Shown piece after piece: positions 23,301 to 38,300 of a stretch of 64,000 bases of DNA. Source of the DNA: Haliotis asinina (taxonomy: Eukaryota; Mollusca; Gastropoda; Lepetellida; Haliotidae); contig NC_090282.1 of assembly GCF_037392515.1 (NCBI RefSeq), positions 28,753,554-28,817,553 of the forward strand, given 5' to 3'. The notes beneath the pieces are model-generated. The model did not search any database, was not told the DNA's origin, and was given only the letters and a program-made list of their open reading frames with translations. Position 1 is the first letter of the stretch; every line of letters begins with the position of its first letter. The position numbers and the translations under genes were made by a program.

Positions 23301-26300
23301 CTATTATTTTCAATGTACCCCGCTTACAGGCGATGTACTATTGTCTATGTAGACAACTGGGAATTCCGAAATCTTCTGATGCTTCATGGTAGTACTTCTT
23401 TACCTCAAATACCATTGAATCACGCATGAAGCACGAAAATTACCAATGTTTTCTGATTGAAAATCGATGGAAGGGAGATAACTCTAAATCTGTTTACCTT
23501 GTGTCGTCTGCAAAATGGCAATTCGCCTCGCATTCAACAGAAGTGCTTCAAAATTAAAATTCAAGTGTTCGGTAAGATAAATATGTTGTTCACGGGTCCC
23601 TCGGGGTCCCAAGGCGTGGGGAACATAAACAAACCTTGAGGGTACATGAGCCCATGGACCCTGAGGGACCAGTGAGCAACTTATAATGATGAATCTGGCC
23701 TGGGTGTACATCTTGAAGACTGCTCTCCAATGGTAGAGACATATTGCAAAGCCTAAAAGCTGTCTCATATTATGATATTATTAAGTAACTGAGGTCCCAT
23801 ATACGGAGTAACGGCTCTCACCTCCTCTTTTCCCTTCAGTTTGGCCTCCAGTATCTTCTTGTACTTGTCAATCTTGGCATCAAGGTCTGCCCTTTCCCCA
23901 GCCAACTCCTCGTTCATTCCTGTGACCTGTTTCTTGGCTTCCTCCAACTCCTCACGAGTCTTGTCATGTGCTGTCTTCTCTTCGAGGAGGGTTGCATTGA
24001 GGGCATCAATCTCCTTTTGCAGGCTTGTCATCTCATCAGACAGGTCCTAGCACACATGCAAATTTGCACATACAAGACTATGATATATTTAGTTATATTA
24101 TACATGTGTTTCTGTCATGGGCTCCAGGTCAAGTTATGTCTCAAATATACGAGTTATGAACCCCAAACCACAGCGATACTCACCTCTGTAGGCAGGCCAG
24201 CATCAGGCAGAGATCTTTGTAGTGCAACCTGTTCCTGGAGAAGTTTCACTTGACTCTCCAGTTCCTGGTGATTGAAATGTTTCATACTGTTCTAGTGTTT
24301 GACATTATATGCGAATTTATTTTAAGAAAAGTTGATACACAGAGTCTGCATATCAGTTTTATCTGCATAATATTGTTAAATATGTAGGTAAATTCTTTTG
24401 AGGAAATAAATGAACAATAAAAAGACTAAAACATTGTAGACAATACTTCAGCACAAGCCTTGCTCCTGTTATCAGCCACTCAGAAAACAGTTGTAATGCA
24501 GTAGTTTATGGTGAGATCGATTCATAAAAAAATTACTTGGCTAGTCAATGAAATGCTATGGATTTGCTCATATATTGGCTTTGACAATGAATGCTCGAAT
24601 TGTTTAACATACCGCATTTACTCTAAGTGACTGGGAAATAGTTTTTCAACAGACTTTCCAACCTGGCGCTTATTAGAGACCTGGTGCTTACTGCAGACTT
24701 GGTGCTTATTACACTTCATGAGTGTAATTAATTGTCCGTGATATTACATACTCTCCAAAAACCCATGCCATGTGGAGAACAGGACGTCATGACTACAGCA
24801 TCCATTCCTTTATAAATCTATTTTTGGATCAAGGGAGAATACATTAATAAAAAGACATACCCGGCACTTATTAGAGTCCCAGTCCTTATGTCTTAAATCG
24901 CTGTTTTACCCCTGGCCCTGTTTTATTAGAGGCCTGGTGGTTATTAGGAACCTGGCATTTTTTTTAAGACCTGATGCTTATTAGAGGAAATATGGTAGTT
25001 AAAGTTGTGGAGAAGGATTTACACATTGTGCCAGTGAGGGCACAAATCAGCCTGATGAAATTACCATTTGGTTTCCCTAATGCCAAAAGCTTTGCCTGTT
25101 TAATCAAAACAATTAACACAAAAACATAATTGCATAACTTTTGACAAAACATCAAACTTAGAGAGATGAAAAAGTTACATGGATTGACAACTTCTTTATT
25201 GAAATATGAATGTCATTTGGTGTAGATGGTAACACCATCATTGAGCAAGTGATCATCACTTGCAACCCTGCACTGCAATAAAGAAGTTATTCTAAATCCT
25301 TGTGACGTGTTCCTCTTCATCACACTAACTTCTAAATGACACAGGAAGAAGTAACATCAAGCTTATTCATCCATTATCCAAACATTTGGGAAGCTATTTT
25401 TCAGTTTTCTGACAGTAAGCAATCCCTAATCACTCTTATATGGTGCAGTTAGAGAGAAACAAGTACCTTTCTGATCTCCTCCACACGAGAGTTGTCCTCC
25501 TTCAGAGCCTCATTCTCAGATTCAAGGTCGATCACTTTTTCATCAAGAGCTGACATCTCTTGTTCTGCATCTTTAATGATCAAATTGTTGGCACAAATAC
25601 ATATACATGTACAACTCAAACATGCACACACACTTGTAAACAAACACACACACTCTATCTCTGAATGACATTTCCATAACTATTAGCTGACTGTTCATGA
25701 AAAGCAAATATCTGTATCTCCTGCCAAATGCCTACATCCTGGAATAATCTGACAGGCATTAGTTTCAGACAGTATTTAGCAATATTTCTGCTATGTCACT
25801 TCAGTGCCATCTAAAAAGTGTGTATGCTCAGTCTGAGTATTTGTAACCAAGGACTGCTGTATTTATAACACCATCCCAAAAGAGCCTAAGTGACTGACAT
25901 TTAAGGAAACTTGATAAATTTTTAGGTGTTTCGTTCTTTTTCCACCTTTGAAAAAACAGTTTTCCAAAAGAGGAACTGGGTCTAGATTTTCAAAGCTCTC
26001 TTAGCGCTAAGATAGTCAAAAGTTAATGTTAATGTATTGCACTTATGACTATCTTAGCACTAAGACAGCTTAGAATATCTAGGCCCTAGCCAGTTCATGT
26101 ATTTTGTGTAGCACAACTGAATGCTTGGTGAGACTCTTGGTATATGTATCATACTACTGTGTTATACTGATATTGGTCTGCATAACATTGGTAGGTAAAG
26201 ATGTCAAAGATGATGAACCTGGAGCTGGCCCAGATCCCCAGTGGTCCGCTATATCACAGCAGGGGACACCACAAATGGGCTTCACACATTGTACCCATGT

Positions 26301-29300
26301 GTAGAATCAAACCCAGGTCTTTGGCACAACAAACAAATTAACCGGCAATATATGATCCGCTGTAGTGCTCTGCAATAAACTGCCCCCACCTTTCTCCTTT
26401 GCAGCCCTGATGGCTGATGCTGGTCTCTGCTGCTGTAGTTCCTTAACCTTGACAATCCCAGTCTGCAGCATGGTGAGAGCCTGCTGTCTCCGCCCATTGT
26501 CGTCAACCTCCTTCACAGTGGCATCCACTGCCTCATGCAGCTTTACACACTCCTCATCCCTGAAACAAAGCAGCACTCGGATAATTATCTAATTACTTTT
26601 ATATCTTCATTTCTATTTTATTGATATCAGTTGCTTCATTTTATATTTTGTTTCTAACATATGTTTTAAGTTTTGTAAGGCTTTTTCATATTCACATATG
26701 TTTTGACACTGTAGGTTGTATATGTCATATCTAGCACCATGGAACCCAGGGTTTTACAACACATGCAAAATGTGCATCCAATAAATACAAATGTAGAGAT
26801 GGACACAGGGAATTATTTTACAGCATCCACAGGGATGCATAAAACATGTACTTATGACTTTGCTAAGTGTTTGGTTGTTTCCGAGCATAATTACACAATG
26901 CCATTTACAAAGTGGTCAAATGTAACGCATGTGATATTTGGGATTACACTCTGTGAGTAAAGTACAATCTGGGATGAGGGTGCGAGTTTGAATCCTTCAG
27001 CGTCCAGGTTAAAACTAGTATCGTGTCAAATTTCAATTACACTTTCTGAGTAAAGCACTAACTCTGGGATTCAAACTCGCACCCTCATCCCAGAGTTAGT
27101 GCTTTACTCAGAAAGTGTAATTGAAATTTGACACGATACTAGTTTTAACCTGGACGCTCATGGGTATTGTTGCTGAGTCCACAGTATCCATAGTTTCCAA
27201 CATGACACTCAGCAAGCACGGCTCCACATTATTCTAAACTGATCTGAGCATCCATCACAAACTATACACATGACGCAGAACATCAACCTTACCTTTCCTC
27301 AGGTGTAGGTTCCTTCTTATGTTTCTTCTTGTACTTCTGTGTCCAGCTGTCCAGAGCCTTCTGATTCTCATTCTGCGTCTCCTTCAGTTTCTTCATGTCT
27401 TCTTCTTCCGATTTGAGACGTGAGTCCACCACTTGGGCAGCAGTTGGAACCTGGCTATGCACCTCATGTGCCTACATGAAACATGGAACAAGTGAAAAAG
27501 AGATCATTTCATTTCATGGACTGTTTTGACCAATATGTAATGGCGGCTGCATTATCACTGTTCAGTTAATACTGACACTTGGATCTAGAAGACTTACCAT
27601 CGCTACAACCACCTGCAGGAGAGCACTGGCTCCCTCGTTCACCTCCATCTTCTTCAACTTGGCCTGGAGCTTCTCATATCGCTTAATCATCTTCTTCATG
27701 TCTTTTTGCATTTCACGGTTCTCACGGCGAAGGCGTTCCAACTCCTGCAATAATGAAACGTTTGAAATAAATCACCTACAGTAATTTCAGAACATATATA
27801 ATCTCCTTTTCTCATAACATGACTCATCATCAATCACATTTGGTTGATGAGATATCCACTCAATTCAAGTCACACCAAACGCTTGCTTTAAGTTTGGCTA
27901 TCAACATTTACACCATCAACAGATAAGTTCTAATAGTACGTAGCTACAAACAGACATAAGCCTCACATCATTTCTCTCTGCAAGCTGACTTGTAAGTTCA
28001 GATACCTTCTCTTCTGACTGAAACAAAATAATTTGTGCAAAAGAACGAATTGACAGAAAAGACATAAACATAATGCCAACTTAACAAAATGTAAGGTCCA
28101 AACAAAAATTCTGATAAATACACAATATGTTTGTAAAATAAAAATAAAAATAAAAAACAGAGTGTCCTACATTAATGAAACTATTGATACTGGGATAAAG
28201 AGAAAATCTAGTGAGTTCAGCACCACTTTGAACAGTGTTCCAGTTGTACTACAGCATGTCCAGTTAGAGTTCAGGGGGCGGTGGGGTAGAATAATGATTA
28301 AAGCATTCACTCTTTATGCTGAAAACCCAGTTTGATTTCCCTCATGGGTACAATGTGTGAGGCCCATTAAGGTGCCCCTCGATGTGATATTGCTCGAATA
28401 TTGCTAAAAGAGGTGTAAAACCCAACTCACTCACTAGTGTTCAGAGACAAAAGGCTAACACATTTCCCATTTTGGTGAACTTTCAAGCATCAGTACGATA
28501 CTGAAATATCTACTGACATAATCGGGGCAAACCAGGACCCCATTCCTCAAAGCAATTGTAGCGCAGTCATAAGTCTATGTTGAAATATGGGAACTGCAGA
28601 CAGTGAATTGTGGGGCATTATACAACAAGGCCTGCATGTTCCTGTAACTAAGAAGTTACAGTTCTTGTGGACATCGAATGTGTTTGTATTTACCTCAGCA
28701 CTTGCAGCCACGTTAGCAGCTGCAGCTACAGCAACTACATCGCCAGTATTACCCTCGGCCAGGAGACGCTCCAGCTCCACGATCTTGCCCTTGCTTTCAG
28801 ACAGGTCAGCATTCAAAGAACTGATCTGTGTGTGAAGTGATGTCTTCTCTTGATGTAGATCTGAGAGCTGGGTCTGGAGGGCAGACAACTCTTGTTGGGC
28901 CTTCTCCAGAGCAGCAACAATTGACGGGTCTGGTACCATCACCTGAACATTTTACAATAAAATATTGATGATGCATATTTTTGGGGTTATTTGTAAAAAA
29001 AATCCCAAAAACAGGTGTTAACATTCAAATGTTGTTCAACATGTGTGTGTTCCTAACATCTGAATGTTAACAGTACCCGTTAGGAATTATGTGCCTGGCA
29101 CATGAAGATCTGTGTTAAAACTGAACTGCAGCAATCCATGCTCATTTTAAGAGTACACTAACGGAATCAAATGACAAGATTTATTCACTCGGTTGACACA
29201 TGTCATCGCCTCTCAAAGGCATAGACCAATGCTCATGCTGTTAATCATCTGGTTCATCTGTCATACAGGTGAAATATCATCAAGTGTGATAAAAAACAAC

Positions 29301-32300
29301 ACTCTAAAACTCCTATATCCCCATGTCCCAAAGAGCAACAGGAAAACTATGAGCAGTTCCCCAATGTTGACACCTACCTCTACTGTCTTCACCTCCGGGT
29401 CTTTGATGACAACAGGTACTGGTGCTACTTCAGGCGGCGGAGGAATGTTTCCAGCCTTCACATGGTCCAGGGTCTCTATCTTCCTGTCAAGTGAGGTCAC
29501 CAATGTGTTGACCTCCTCCATCTGGGTGTATATCTCCTTGGCCGAGTCTGACCTGCAGAGAGTGAGTGAGTGAGTGTATCTGGTTAAACACTGCTTGAAA
29601 CAAACAAACAAACATAACATTCTATCTTAGTGAAGTCCTTACTTGTCTTTCTCTGTCGGTGGATGTCCATTTTTCTTTTTGAAGTCTGCCTCATACTTCT
29701 TAATCTCTGCCTCTAGCCGTGCCTGCTCTGTCGTCATCATGGCCTTCTCTTCAGCAGTCTTTTTTGAGCTTTCCTTTTAACACAGAATTGAGGGAGTGTT
29801 TGATTCCTTCTATTGCTGCTAGAGTCCAACAACAAATACTGGTGTGGACACTAAGAATGTACTTCATATAATGTACTGTTTTTTCACTCTGTTGAGCTAA
29901 CACCTTTATGACTACATCAGGTAACTCACTGTCTGATGCCCAATAGATACAGTGGGTTCTCATTTAATAACATATATTGATCATCCCCTGATTTTTCTTA
30001 AAATCATTAACAACTGAAGCTTCCATTGATGTGCTGATTTAACCTGTTAACATGGATACACAAAACTTTGCATAATGTAATTTCCTGAATAAAACTGATG
30101 TGTTATACTTATCCTGACTCATACTTACTATACTTATCTCTTCTCTCTCTGTGTGATGATAGTGGAACACTTGAAATCTCTTGAAGTTCCCTTCTACTAG
30201 AGGTGGACATACAATACACTCACCCACCAGAAGCCTCCCTTTCCCGCCAATACAGTCACATGACCTGCCATGTCTGTCACTCTCTCCGAAATCTCATAAG
30301 CCCACCACAAGAATTACTGGAATTACCGCATCTTCGGGATTCCAAGATCCACATTCACTTATACACTCGCTAGGAATTTTTCTTTGCGGCTACATACTGA
30401 ATCTTCATTTGATATCTGATGGGGAACCACCTTCTTACACTAAGTATGAGAAGTAATCTTTTCATCATCTAGATATCTGGTTATGTTAAGGTAAGAACTA
30501 TTACCAAAACTGGTGCAGCGACCCAAAACATGTGACCCATATGTTAAGGTAAGGACTTTACCAAAACTGAGTCATAGGTCACTCATGCACTGACTTATCT
30601 TGTATGACAGAGAAACATGGACTCTCAGCCGATGACAAAGGAACAGTTGCCTGGCATCAATGAGTCTGCATGACAGGGTGAGATTTTATTTCAAAGCCAA
30701 TTTGCCATTGTGAGTTGCTGTGCTTACCACTAGAGGCCCAAACTGATGTATGCCACAGACATCTTAAATGGCTACATCTTGTAGATAGCGGTTAGCAAAA
30801 ACTGTATCTGATCTCCAAAACCAGTCTTCCATAATTAATGAAATCAAGCAGTTCCCATGGAGAATGAGTGTTGGGGCTAATGCTCTTACTTCATGAGGGT
30901 TCAAAGCTCTTGGAGAGTCTAACTCGGCTGCTTTGTATAATCTTAGGATCACTGCTCTGATCTAGAAGGAGAGTGTTGTCCGTGAAACTGTTGATCTGGG
31001 AGACAATGGTATTAATAAACGCTTAAATTTCCTTCTTCTAGTACTGCTTTTTTGTAAGAATATCTTCAAGGCTCTTACTGGACACAAAGAAAAGTCTTGT
31101 CTGTCATTGGTATGTCTGGTGGATCACTAAAAACAGGAATGTCAGCAGCGATGAACACATGTTTACCAGACACAGAATCAACTGATTTATTAGACATAAC
31201 TTGAGAGAGCCTACGTTGTTTGTCCTTAGCACGCCTCTGAACAGTATATAAAACCAAATCTGTATCAGATAAATTCTTGCAAAGTTCACAGTGAACAGTG
31301 GGAGAACAAATAGATTTGCACGAAGGACATAATACATGCAGATCAACCACTGACAACAATAACTTACATTGGGAGCACAATTTCATCAACTAAAACCAAG
31401 TCTGAGAAAACATGCCCAAACCTTATGAAAAATATATATTTCAACAATAATTTCATATCTTGACAACGATAAATGCAATCCAAAAAATTAATACAACTCA
31501 ATTTAGTTTAAAGGAATGAAAAAAAAGGCAAATGCATCCACCATATCTAAGTGCCTCCAACCATCTTTGTCAGCAATGGAGAGAGTGACAGGCATGGCTA
31601 GTCATGTGACCGTATTGCCAGGAAAGGGAGGCTTCCAGTGGGCAAGTGTATTGCATGTCTGCTTCTAATAGAAGGGAACTTCAAGGGATTTCAAGTCTTC
31701 CACTATCTTCACATAGACGGAGGAGATAAACATAATAAGTATAAGTCAGGATAAGGAAACATATTCAATACACATCTGATGGCCCCAGGATGGTCCTCAA
31801 CAAGATTTCACTTCATATTTAATCCCTATGGACCTGTGAAGGTCCCTGGGTAGAATAGGCCTTCAGCAACACATGCTTGCCATAAAAGGTGACTATGCTT
31901 GTCGTAAGTGGCGACGAACGGGATTGGGTTGTGAGGGTCGTGACTTGGTTGACGTATGTCATCGGTTCCCAATTGCGCAGATCGATGCTCATGTTGTTGA
32001 TCACTGGATTTTCTGGTCCAGACTCGATTATTTACAGAACGCCGCCATATAGCTGGAATATTGCTGAGTGCGGCATAAAACTAAACTCATTCACTCATTA
32101 ATCACTATGAACAATGTGCTTATTCCTGACTCGGTTAACACTATGGATGTTGTGTGTGTAAGTCATACCTCTGCTGCAGTTTTAGATGTCTCTGAAGCAG
32201 CCACGACAGCAGAGAGGGCAGCATACTGGTCCTCTAGCATCATGTACTTCATATGCAGTGTTGCTGCATCCCCTGCCTGGTTCTTCAGCACATCATACTT

Positions 32301-35300
32301 TGCCTGCCACTCTGCTCCATCCTGCACAGTTGTTTTCCAAATGATACACATTTTTCAAGCTCTTCACAAGATAATGATGAATAAATGACTGTGGTTTTAC
32401 ACTTTTAGCAATAATCCTGCAATATCACAGCAGGGCCACCAGCAATGGGCTTCAAAGATTATAACCATGTGGAGAATTGAACCATGGCCTCTGGTGTTAT
32501 GATAGCACACTTTAATCACTAGACCACACAGACAATACTATTACATTTGGGAAAGGACAAGTATTTTCATGTTGCCTGAAAAATCATTTAGTTCACATGC
32601 AACTTACTTATTTCACACAAGTTTTTGAAATTAACCAACGGTATCCAAGTGTACTGGACAAAGGGAAGTAACTCAATTTATAACAACTCACCTTAGAGAC
32701 TAGAGCCAACTCGGCCTGCAGTTTGTTTATTTCAGCAACCCAGGCTACCCTCTCTTCCTCCATCCTCTCCCGTTCTTCCTCCATGGTTCGTCTTTCATCT
32801 ATCATCTCTCGTCTCTCGCCATCAATGTGCTCCTTTTCTCTTTCTTGCTGCTCTGGGTCTTTCACTACCGCTGTGCCCACAACAACTGCAGGCCCAGTGT
32901 CACCATCAGTCTGGGTTTGGGCCACCGACATCTGTGCACTTGATCGAGGGGCAGCTGCAACTACTGCAGCTCCTACAGGGACGATGGTAGACATCGTGGA
33001 GTCTTGTTCAGACAGACGCATTTTCAAACTTTCCACCTCTGTCACCAAAGCCTGAAATCCAGAAGAAAGTGGCAAAGTTTCCAAGACATCTAGAATGGTT
33101 TTGTTCCCTACGCTGTTCAGTTTGCCATATTTGTGAGTGAGTGAGGGAGGGAGGAAGCTTTTACATCACCACAAGTGGGCTTCACACATTGTACCCATAT
33201 GGGGAATCGACCCTGGTTAGCCATTAACTGATGACACAAAGCTGTTTAATCTCAAAGGCAAAGAGTCAACAAGCAAAAGAAATGCAGATGCATTTGCTTT
33301 GTGTGAATCCAATTGTAAACAATGTGGATATGCAATCTACATCCATTTCACCATTATTCATGCTGTTCAGCATCATATTCTTTACACAGAAAAAAAATAG
33401 AAAAAAAACCAAAATCACACATTGTTGTAAACATCCATACATATGTCCATTTCATCAATATTCATACTCAAACAGAATGAAGCAACATCACTTATTTCCA
33501 AGTATGAAGAATACAATATCGAAAATCATTCCAACAACCAATGAGCGAGACATCTGCACATAAATTATGCAAAAGACTGTTTGTCTGTCTACTTACAGCG
33601 TTTTCAGTTTTCATCTGAGCTAGTAGTTCGTCATGTTCTTTACCAACTGAAAAATCAACAGCAAGGGTGTTTAATAAGTCCCAGGGAATCATCTCTGGGA
33701 TAACAGCATAGTAAGGCCAGCCACGTGTATCACACCTGTGAATGTCATAATACGACGTGATAGGGCCTCAACCATATTCAAAATGAATGTTTACTAGATT
33801 GGAATGAGTGAGTGAGCTGAGTTTTATACCGCTTGTAGCAAAATTCCAGCAGTATCACAGATTCCATGTGGGGAATCGGGTCTTCAGGATGATGAGAGAA
33901 TGCTTTGACCACTAGACTACCCCACCAGCCCATATCGGAGAGAATGTATTATGGATTACCTAATGTGTGTCACCTACCCATGATTGCAGATGCATTGGCT
34001 TTGTCCACCAGCTGTGTGAAGTGAGCTGTCACCTCGGACTGCAATCAAACAAATGGGAATCATTCTTATTTGGTCACCAAGTTACAGGCAAAATCAATAT
34101 GAATTCATTTTATTAACTAACCTTACTTCTATTTATTTAGCATAATTCTCTAACCTTTCCTCTCAACAACAATTCAGGCTAACATATTGTATAAGTTCTA
34201 TAATACAGATGGTCTGATGAGAACCCACAGCATTCTCATTTGGCCATCACAGTTTCATATTTTGTATAACTGTCATCATCTAAAAATATCAGGAATGAAA
34301 AAATGTAATTTTCTGAATAAAATTTATATTTTATATTTCTCCTGACTAATGATTATTATGCTTATCTCCTCCCTCCATGCAAAGATAATGGAACACTGGA
34401 AATCTCTTGAAGTTCCCTTCTGTTTGAAGCAGACATCCAATATCACTCACCGGTGGCCTCCCTGTTTCCCTCATGGTCAATATGGTCACATGATCAGCCA
34501 TGCCTGTCACTCTCTCCACAATCTCATAAGCACGACACAAGAATTACTGCTAATACAGCGTGTCTGAGAGGGGCTTTTGGGAGGGCTTGACATCATGAGT
34601 CAGGATAAGGATAAAATATCAATTTTATTCAGAAAATTACATAATTTACCTTATCCTGACTCATGCTTATTATGCTTACAGAACGGTGTTGGGTCAGGCC
34701 ATGCTGGATTCTGTTACCTGCCCTATGAGTAAGTCCAGTACTTCCCTACCTTTTGGGAACTGTAACAGCAGTACTTCGGTCCTGTTCTTCCAATGTTCAT
34801 CCGAGAAACTGGGGTATCACATCCAGTCAAACTTGTCTTCTTAAGAAGCAATTGCTGACTGGAACGATACATACTGGATGATATACAGATCAGCTAGCAT
34901 CCTACTTATGTCTTCTGCATCTGTATGTCAGGATTTCTGTCAAGACCAGCAGTGATCCTTTCACATGTACAAGTATCTTTATTATGAGTACAGGGTCATA
35001 ATCACTCATACTAGTCTCTTCGAGACATGTGCATGGACCCTAAACCACTATACTCTGCAGTGCGTCTTTGTCTCAACAAGTCACATGATAAAAGGGTGAG
35101 TGAAACTCAGCACCTTTGTGGAACTGTTATTTGTTGTGTGACAACAAGTGGCCCAAAATGGTGAATGCCAGCGACATCCTCCATGGTGATGTCCCGCAGA
35201 TAGTATTTGGCAAACACCATGTTTTGTTTCCAAAAGCAGCCCTCTATTATCATTGAAAGTGAGCAGTTTCCATGTTGAGTGCGGGTCAACACCAAGGCTC

Positions 35301-38300
35301 TTACTTCATGTGGGTTGGAAGCGCATGGAGGTTCAAGTCCTGCTGCTTTGTAGGCCCTCAGTATGTATGTATCGGCTCTCATCCATATGGAGATAGCGTT
35401 GCGCGATACTTCTGTAAGTGTCTCAGTTGACAAGGGGATGAACAGGTGATTGAATCTTTGTCTCCTCATTTTAGGTGTTTGGAGATATGCTTTCAACAAT
35501 CTGACAGGGCATAATGATAAATCCTGTGTAACATTTGGCCTGAGGACTGTAGATAATACCAGGATATGGAACTGTGCATGTTTGAAGAGCAGAGCACGTA
35601 TTTCTGACATCTGTGCTGCTGTTGCTAGGGAAAGTAGAAACAGCATTATCTGTGTCAGCTGTTCAAATATGTCCGATCTAGCGGCTTGTAGATACCACTT
35701 GTGAAATGTTGGTGTACAACATTCAAGCCCCAAGCTGGCACCTTAAACCTGCACTGCTGGTCTTCCTGCTTGAACGGGCATAGTAGGGAGTGCAATTTTA
35801 GCTAAGTGCTGCCAGATATGTTGATAGTGTAGAACCTTCATGTCCTCTGGTATGTCGTGGATGACAAAGGTATTCCGCCATTTGAAGTTATGTGGCTTTC
35901 AATGCAGTGAAGCCTTTCAGCTTGGCATATATCTCAAATCGCATCCATATATCATCACATAAGTTTTGAGTAGATCTGCACAGAGCTGAGGTGACTGCCT
36001 TCACTGCTCTAGTGGAATATCCTCAATGCAGACTTTGATACAATCAATGCGTGAAGCCATGTGGAATTGGCGTGTGCTTGTTTAGTGTGCAGATAGAAAA
36101 GTAGGTTCCTCCACTCTGCGAGTTTGAGTGATGGTGGTCCTGGTTCTTTGATGAGTACTGGGAACCACTCTCTTGCTCTCCAGTTAGGAGAGATCAAAGA
36201 TGGTTGTAGCAGCGTCATCTGTTTTATCTTCCTGATAATTCTCAGAAGAAATACTGGAGGTGGGAATGCACAAGCGTTCAATCATTCCCACAAGATGCTG
36301 AGAGCATCTGCTGCTCATGCAAACAGATCCAGTACTGGAGACACAAATATTGGTATGTGACTGTGTAAATGTCTGACTGATGAGTAGAAACACCTCCCGA
36401 TATAACATCCATTCTGTTGATGATGGTTGTAGAGGACACGATAGGGCATCGGCCATGATGTTGTGTGCACCTGGGATGTGACAAGCCTTAATGTGGAGAT
36501 TCAAGTCGTCAACAATGTTGAAGAGTTGAAAGGTCGGCTGTAACAGTGTGTGAAATCACGTTGATCCTTGTTTTTTTGTCAGTAGAATGCTACTGTGGAG
36601 TTGTCATTGTGGACCATCAGTAGTTAGTTCCTCAATGCTGTTGACCAGTGTCTTACTGTGCTAATTACAGCTTTCATCTCTATGTGGTTGATATGCAACC
36701 TCGTCTAGGTTTGCTCCCTAACCTTGTAATGACTCATCTATGTAGAGATGACTGTGGCAGACTAGCTCTATCAAGTAAGTCCACACACAAATGTTGTAAT
36801 GGGCATAGTTGTAGTCTTCTCCTTCACCTCAAAGGCTGCGCTGAGGTGAGTAGACCTAGAAGACACTGCCACTGTCGAAGTGGTAATGGAGAGACAGTAG
36901 AAGTTGCGCTATGAAGGCTTGAATCTTGTCTCAACATTTCTGTTACGAAGATTCTTATTCCCCAGATTGTAGAACTTGCATCATATACATCTCTGAATAC
37001 ATAATAATCTTCTGGTACTATTCCGAGTTCACCATGTTCATTGATGCAGGAACATTTCAATCAGCTGAATATTCATGACAGTCAGTGAGGCAGTATGAGC
37101 CAGTGCACTCTACATCTGTAATAAAGATGTTGGCACAGGAATCTTAACAAGATGCCGTGAAGATGCGTCTGTCTTCATCTTTAGAATACCTGAAGCTCTG
37201 TATCTCAGGTAGTATATATATCTTGTTCATCGGGAGGGACGATATCCTCACTTTGCAGAGGAGCTGGTGTGTTGTTTCATCAAAGAGCTTGTAGTTGAAG
37301 AATTCATCTTTAGGAAGAGAAAGGCTTCAACTTCTTAGGCTGAGACAACAGCAGTTCTGATGACGACCTCCTCTGACACTTGGACATAGTTTCACTGGTC
37401 CCTAAACCATGTGCCCAGGGTATGTCAGACGATTCAAGATAAACATGAATATCAGCAACTAAGCACAAAGTCTCAGTTGATCAAAAGCCGAGTGCACATA
37501 CATAAAATTCACAAAATTCACATCTTAATGATAATACAAACCAAAAGCCGAATACAACATAATTGGGCTAAAAAGGTCTGAAATAGTCAAATAACTGCCC
37601 TATTGGTACTCCAAATGTTTCCAACTGTTATCGCTGGACGATGAAGGAGAGAGTGATAGGAGGCATAGCTGGTCACGTGACCATACTGGCAGGAAACAGG
37701 GAGGCTACTGATGACTGATATTGTATGTCTGTTTCAAACAGAAGTGAATTTCAAGGGATTTCAAAAGTTCCACTATCTTCGCATGGAGGCAGGAGACAAG
37801 CATAACAAGCGTGGGTCAGGATAAGGAAAAATAGACACATCTGAGGCAGAGGGAGTGATTGAGTTGTTACGCTGCATTCAGCAATATTCTAAAATCATCA
37901 TGGCAGGGGACACTAGAAATGGGCTTAACAGGATACACCCATGTGGGGGATGGAACCCAGGTCTTTGGCATGACGAGCTACTACTTAACCACTAGACTAC
38001 CCTACTCCAACAATGTGAGCAGAGACCAGATACCGCTTTGCTTGAGGATGAGAGGGAGACATAAGCAAACCTTTTCCTTTTCCAGTCTATCAATTTCCAC
38101 CTTGTTTTTGATCAGGAGAACCTTCTTGTCTTTAAGTAATCTGTTGTTCCTTTCAGTCAGACTCTGGAAAATATAAATGTGTGGTGCAATGCATTTAGGA
38201 AAACAAACTTCTATTACAAAGCACAATAAGTTACAAATTCAAATACCTTTGCAATAACAGACTGATGAATATCAATTACCTAAATTCATCTTTATTCCAT

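Noticed and set aside
28274-28345. Functional tRNA gene
   Set aside because: Box A and B are degraded and the sequence continues into the SINE body and tail, so it is tRNA-derived only.
29193-29573. 126-codon plus-strand frame
   Set aside because: It is the antisense shadow of kinesin exon 29378-29552 joined to a SINE fragment.
32723-33055. 110-codon plus-strand frame rich in Ser and Thr
   Set aside because: It is the antisense shadow of the charged coiled-coil exon 32692-33051.
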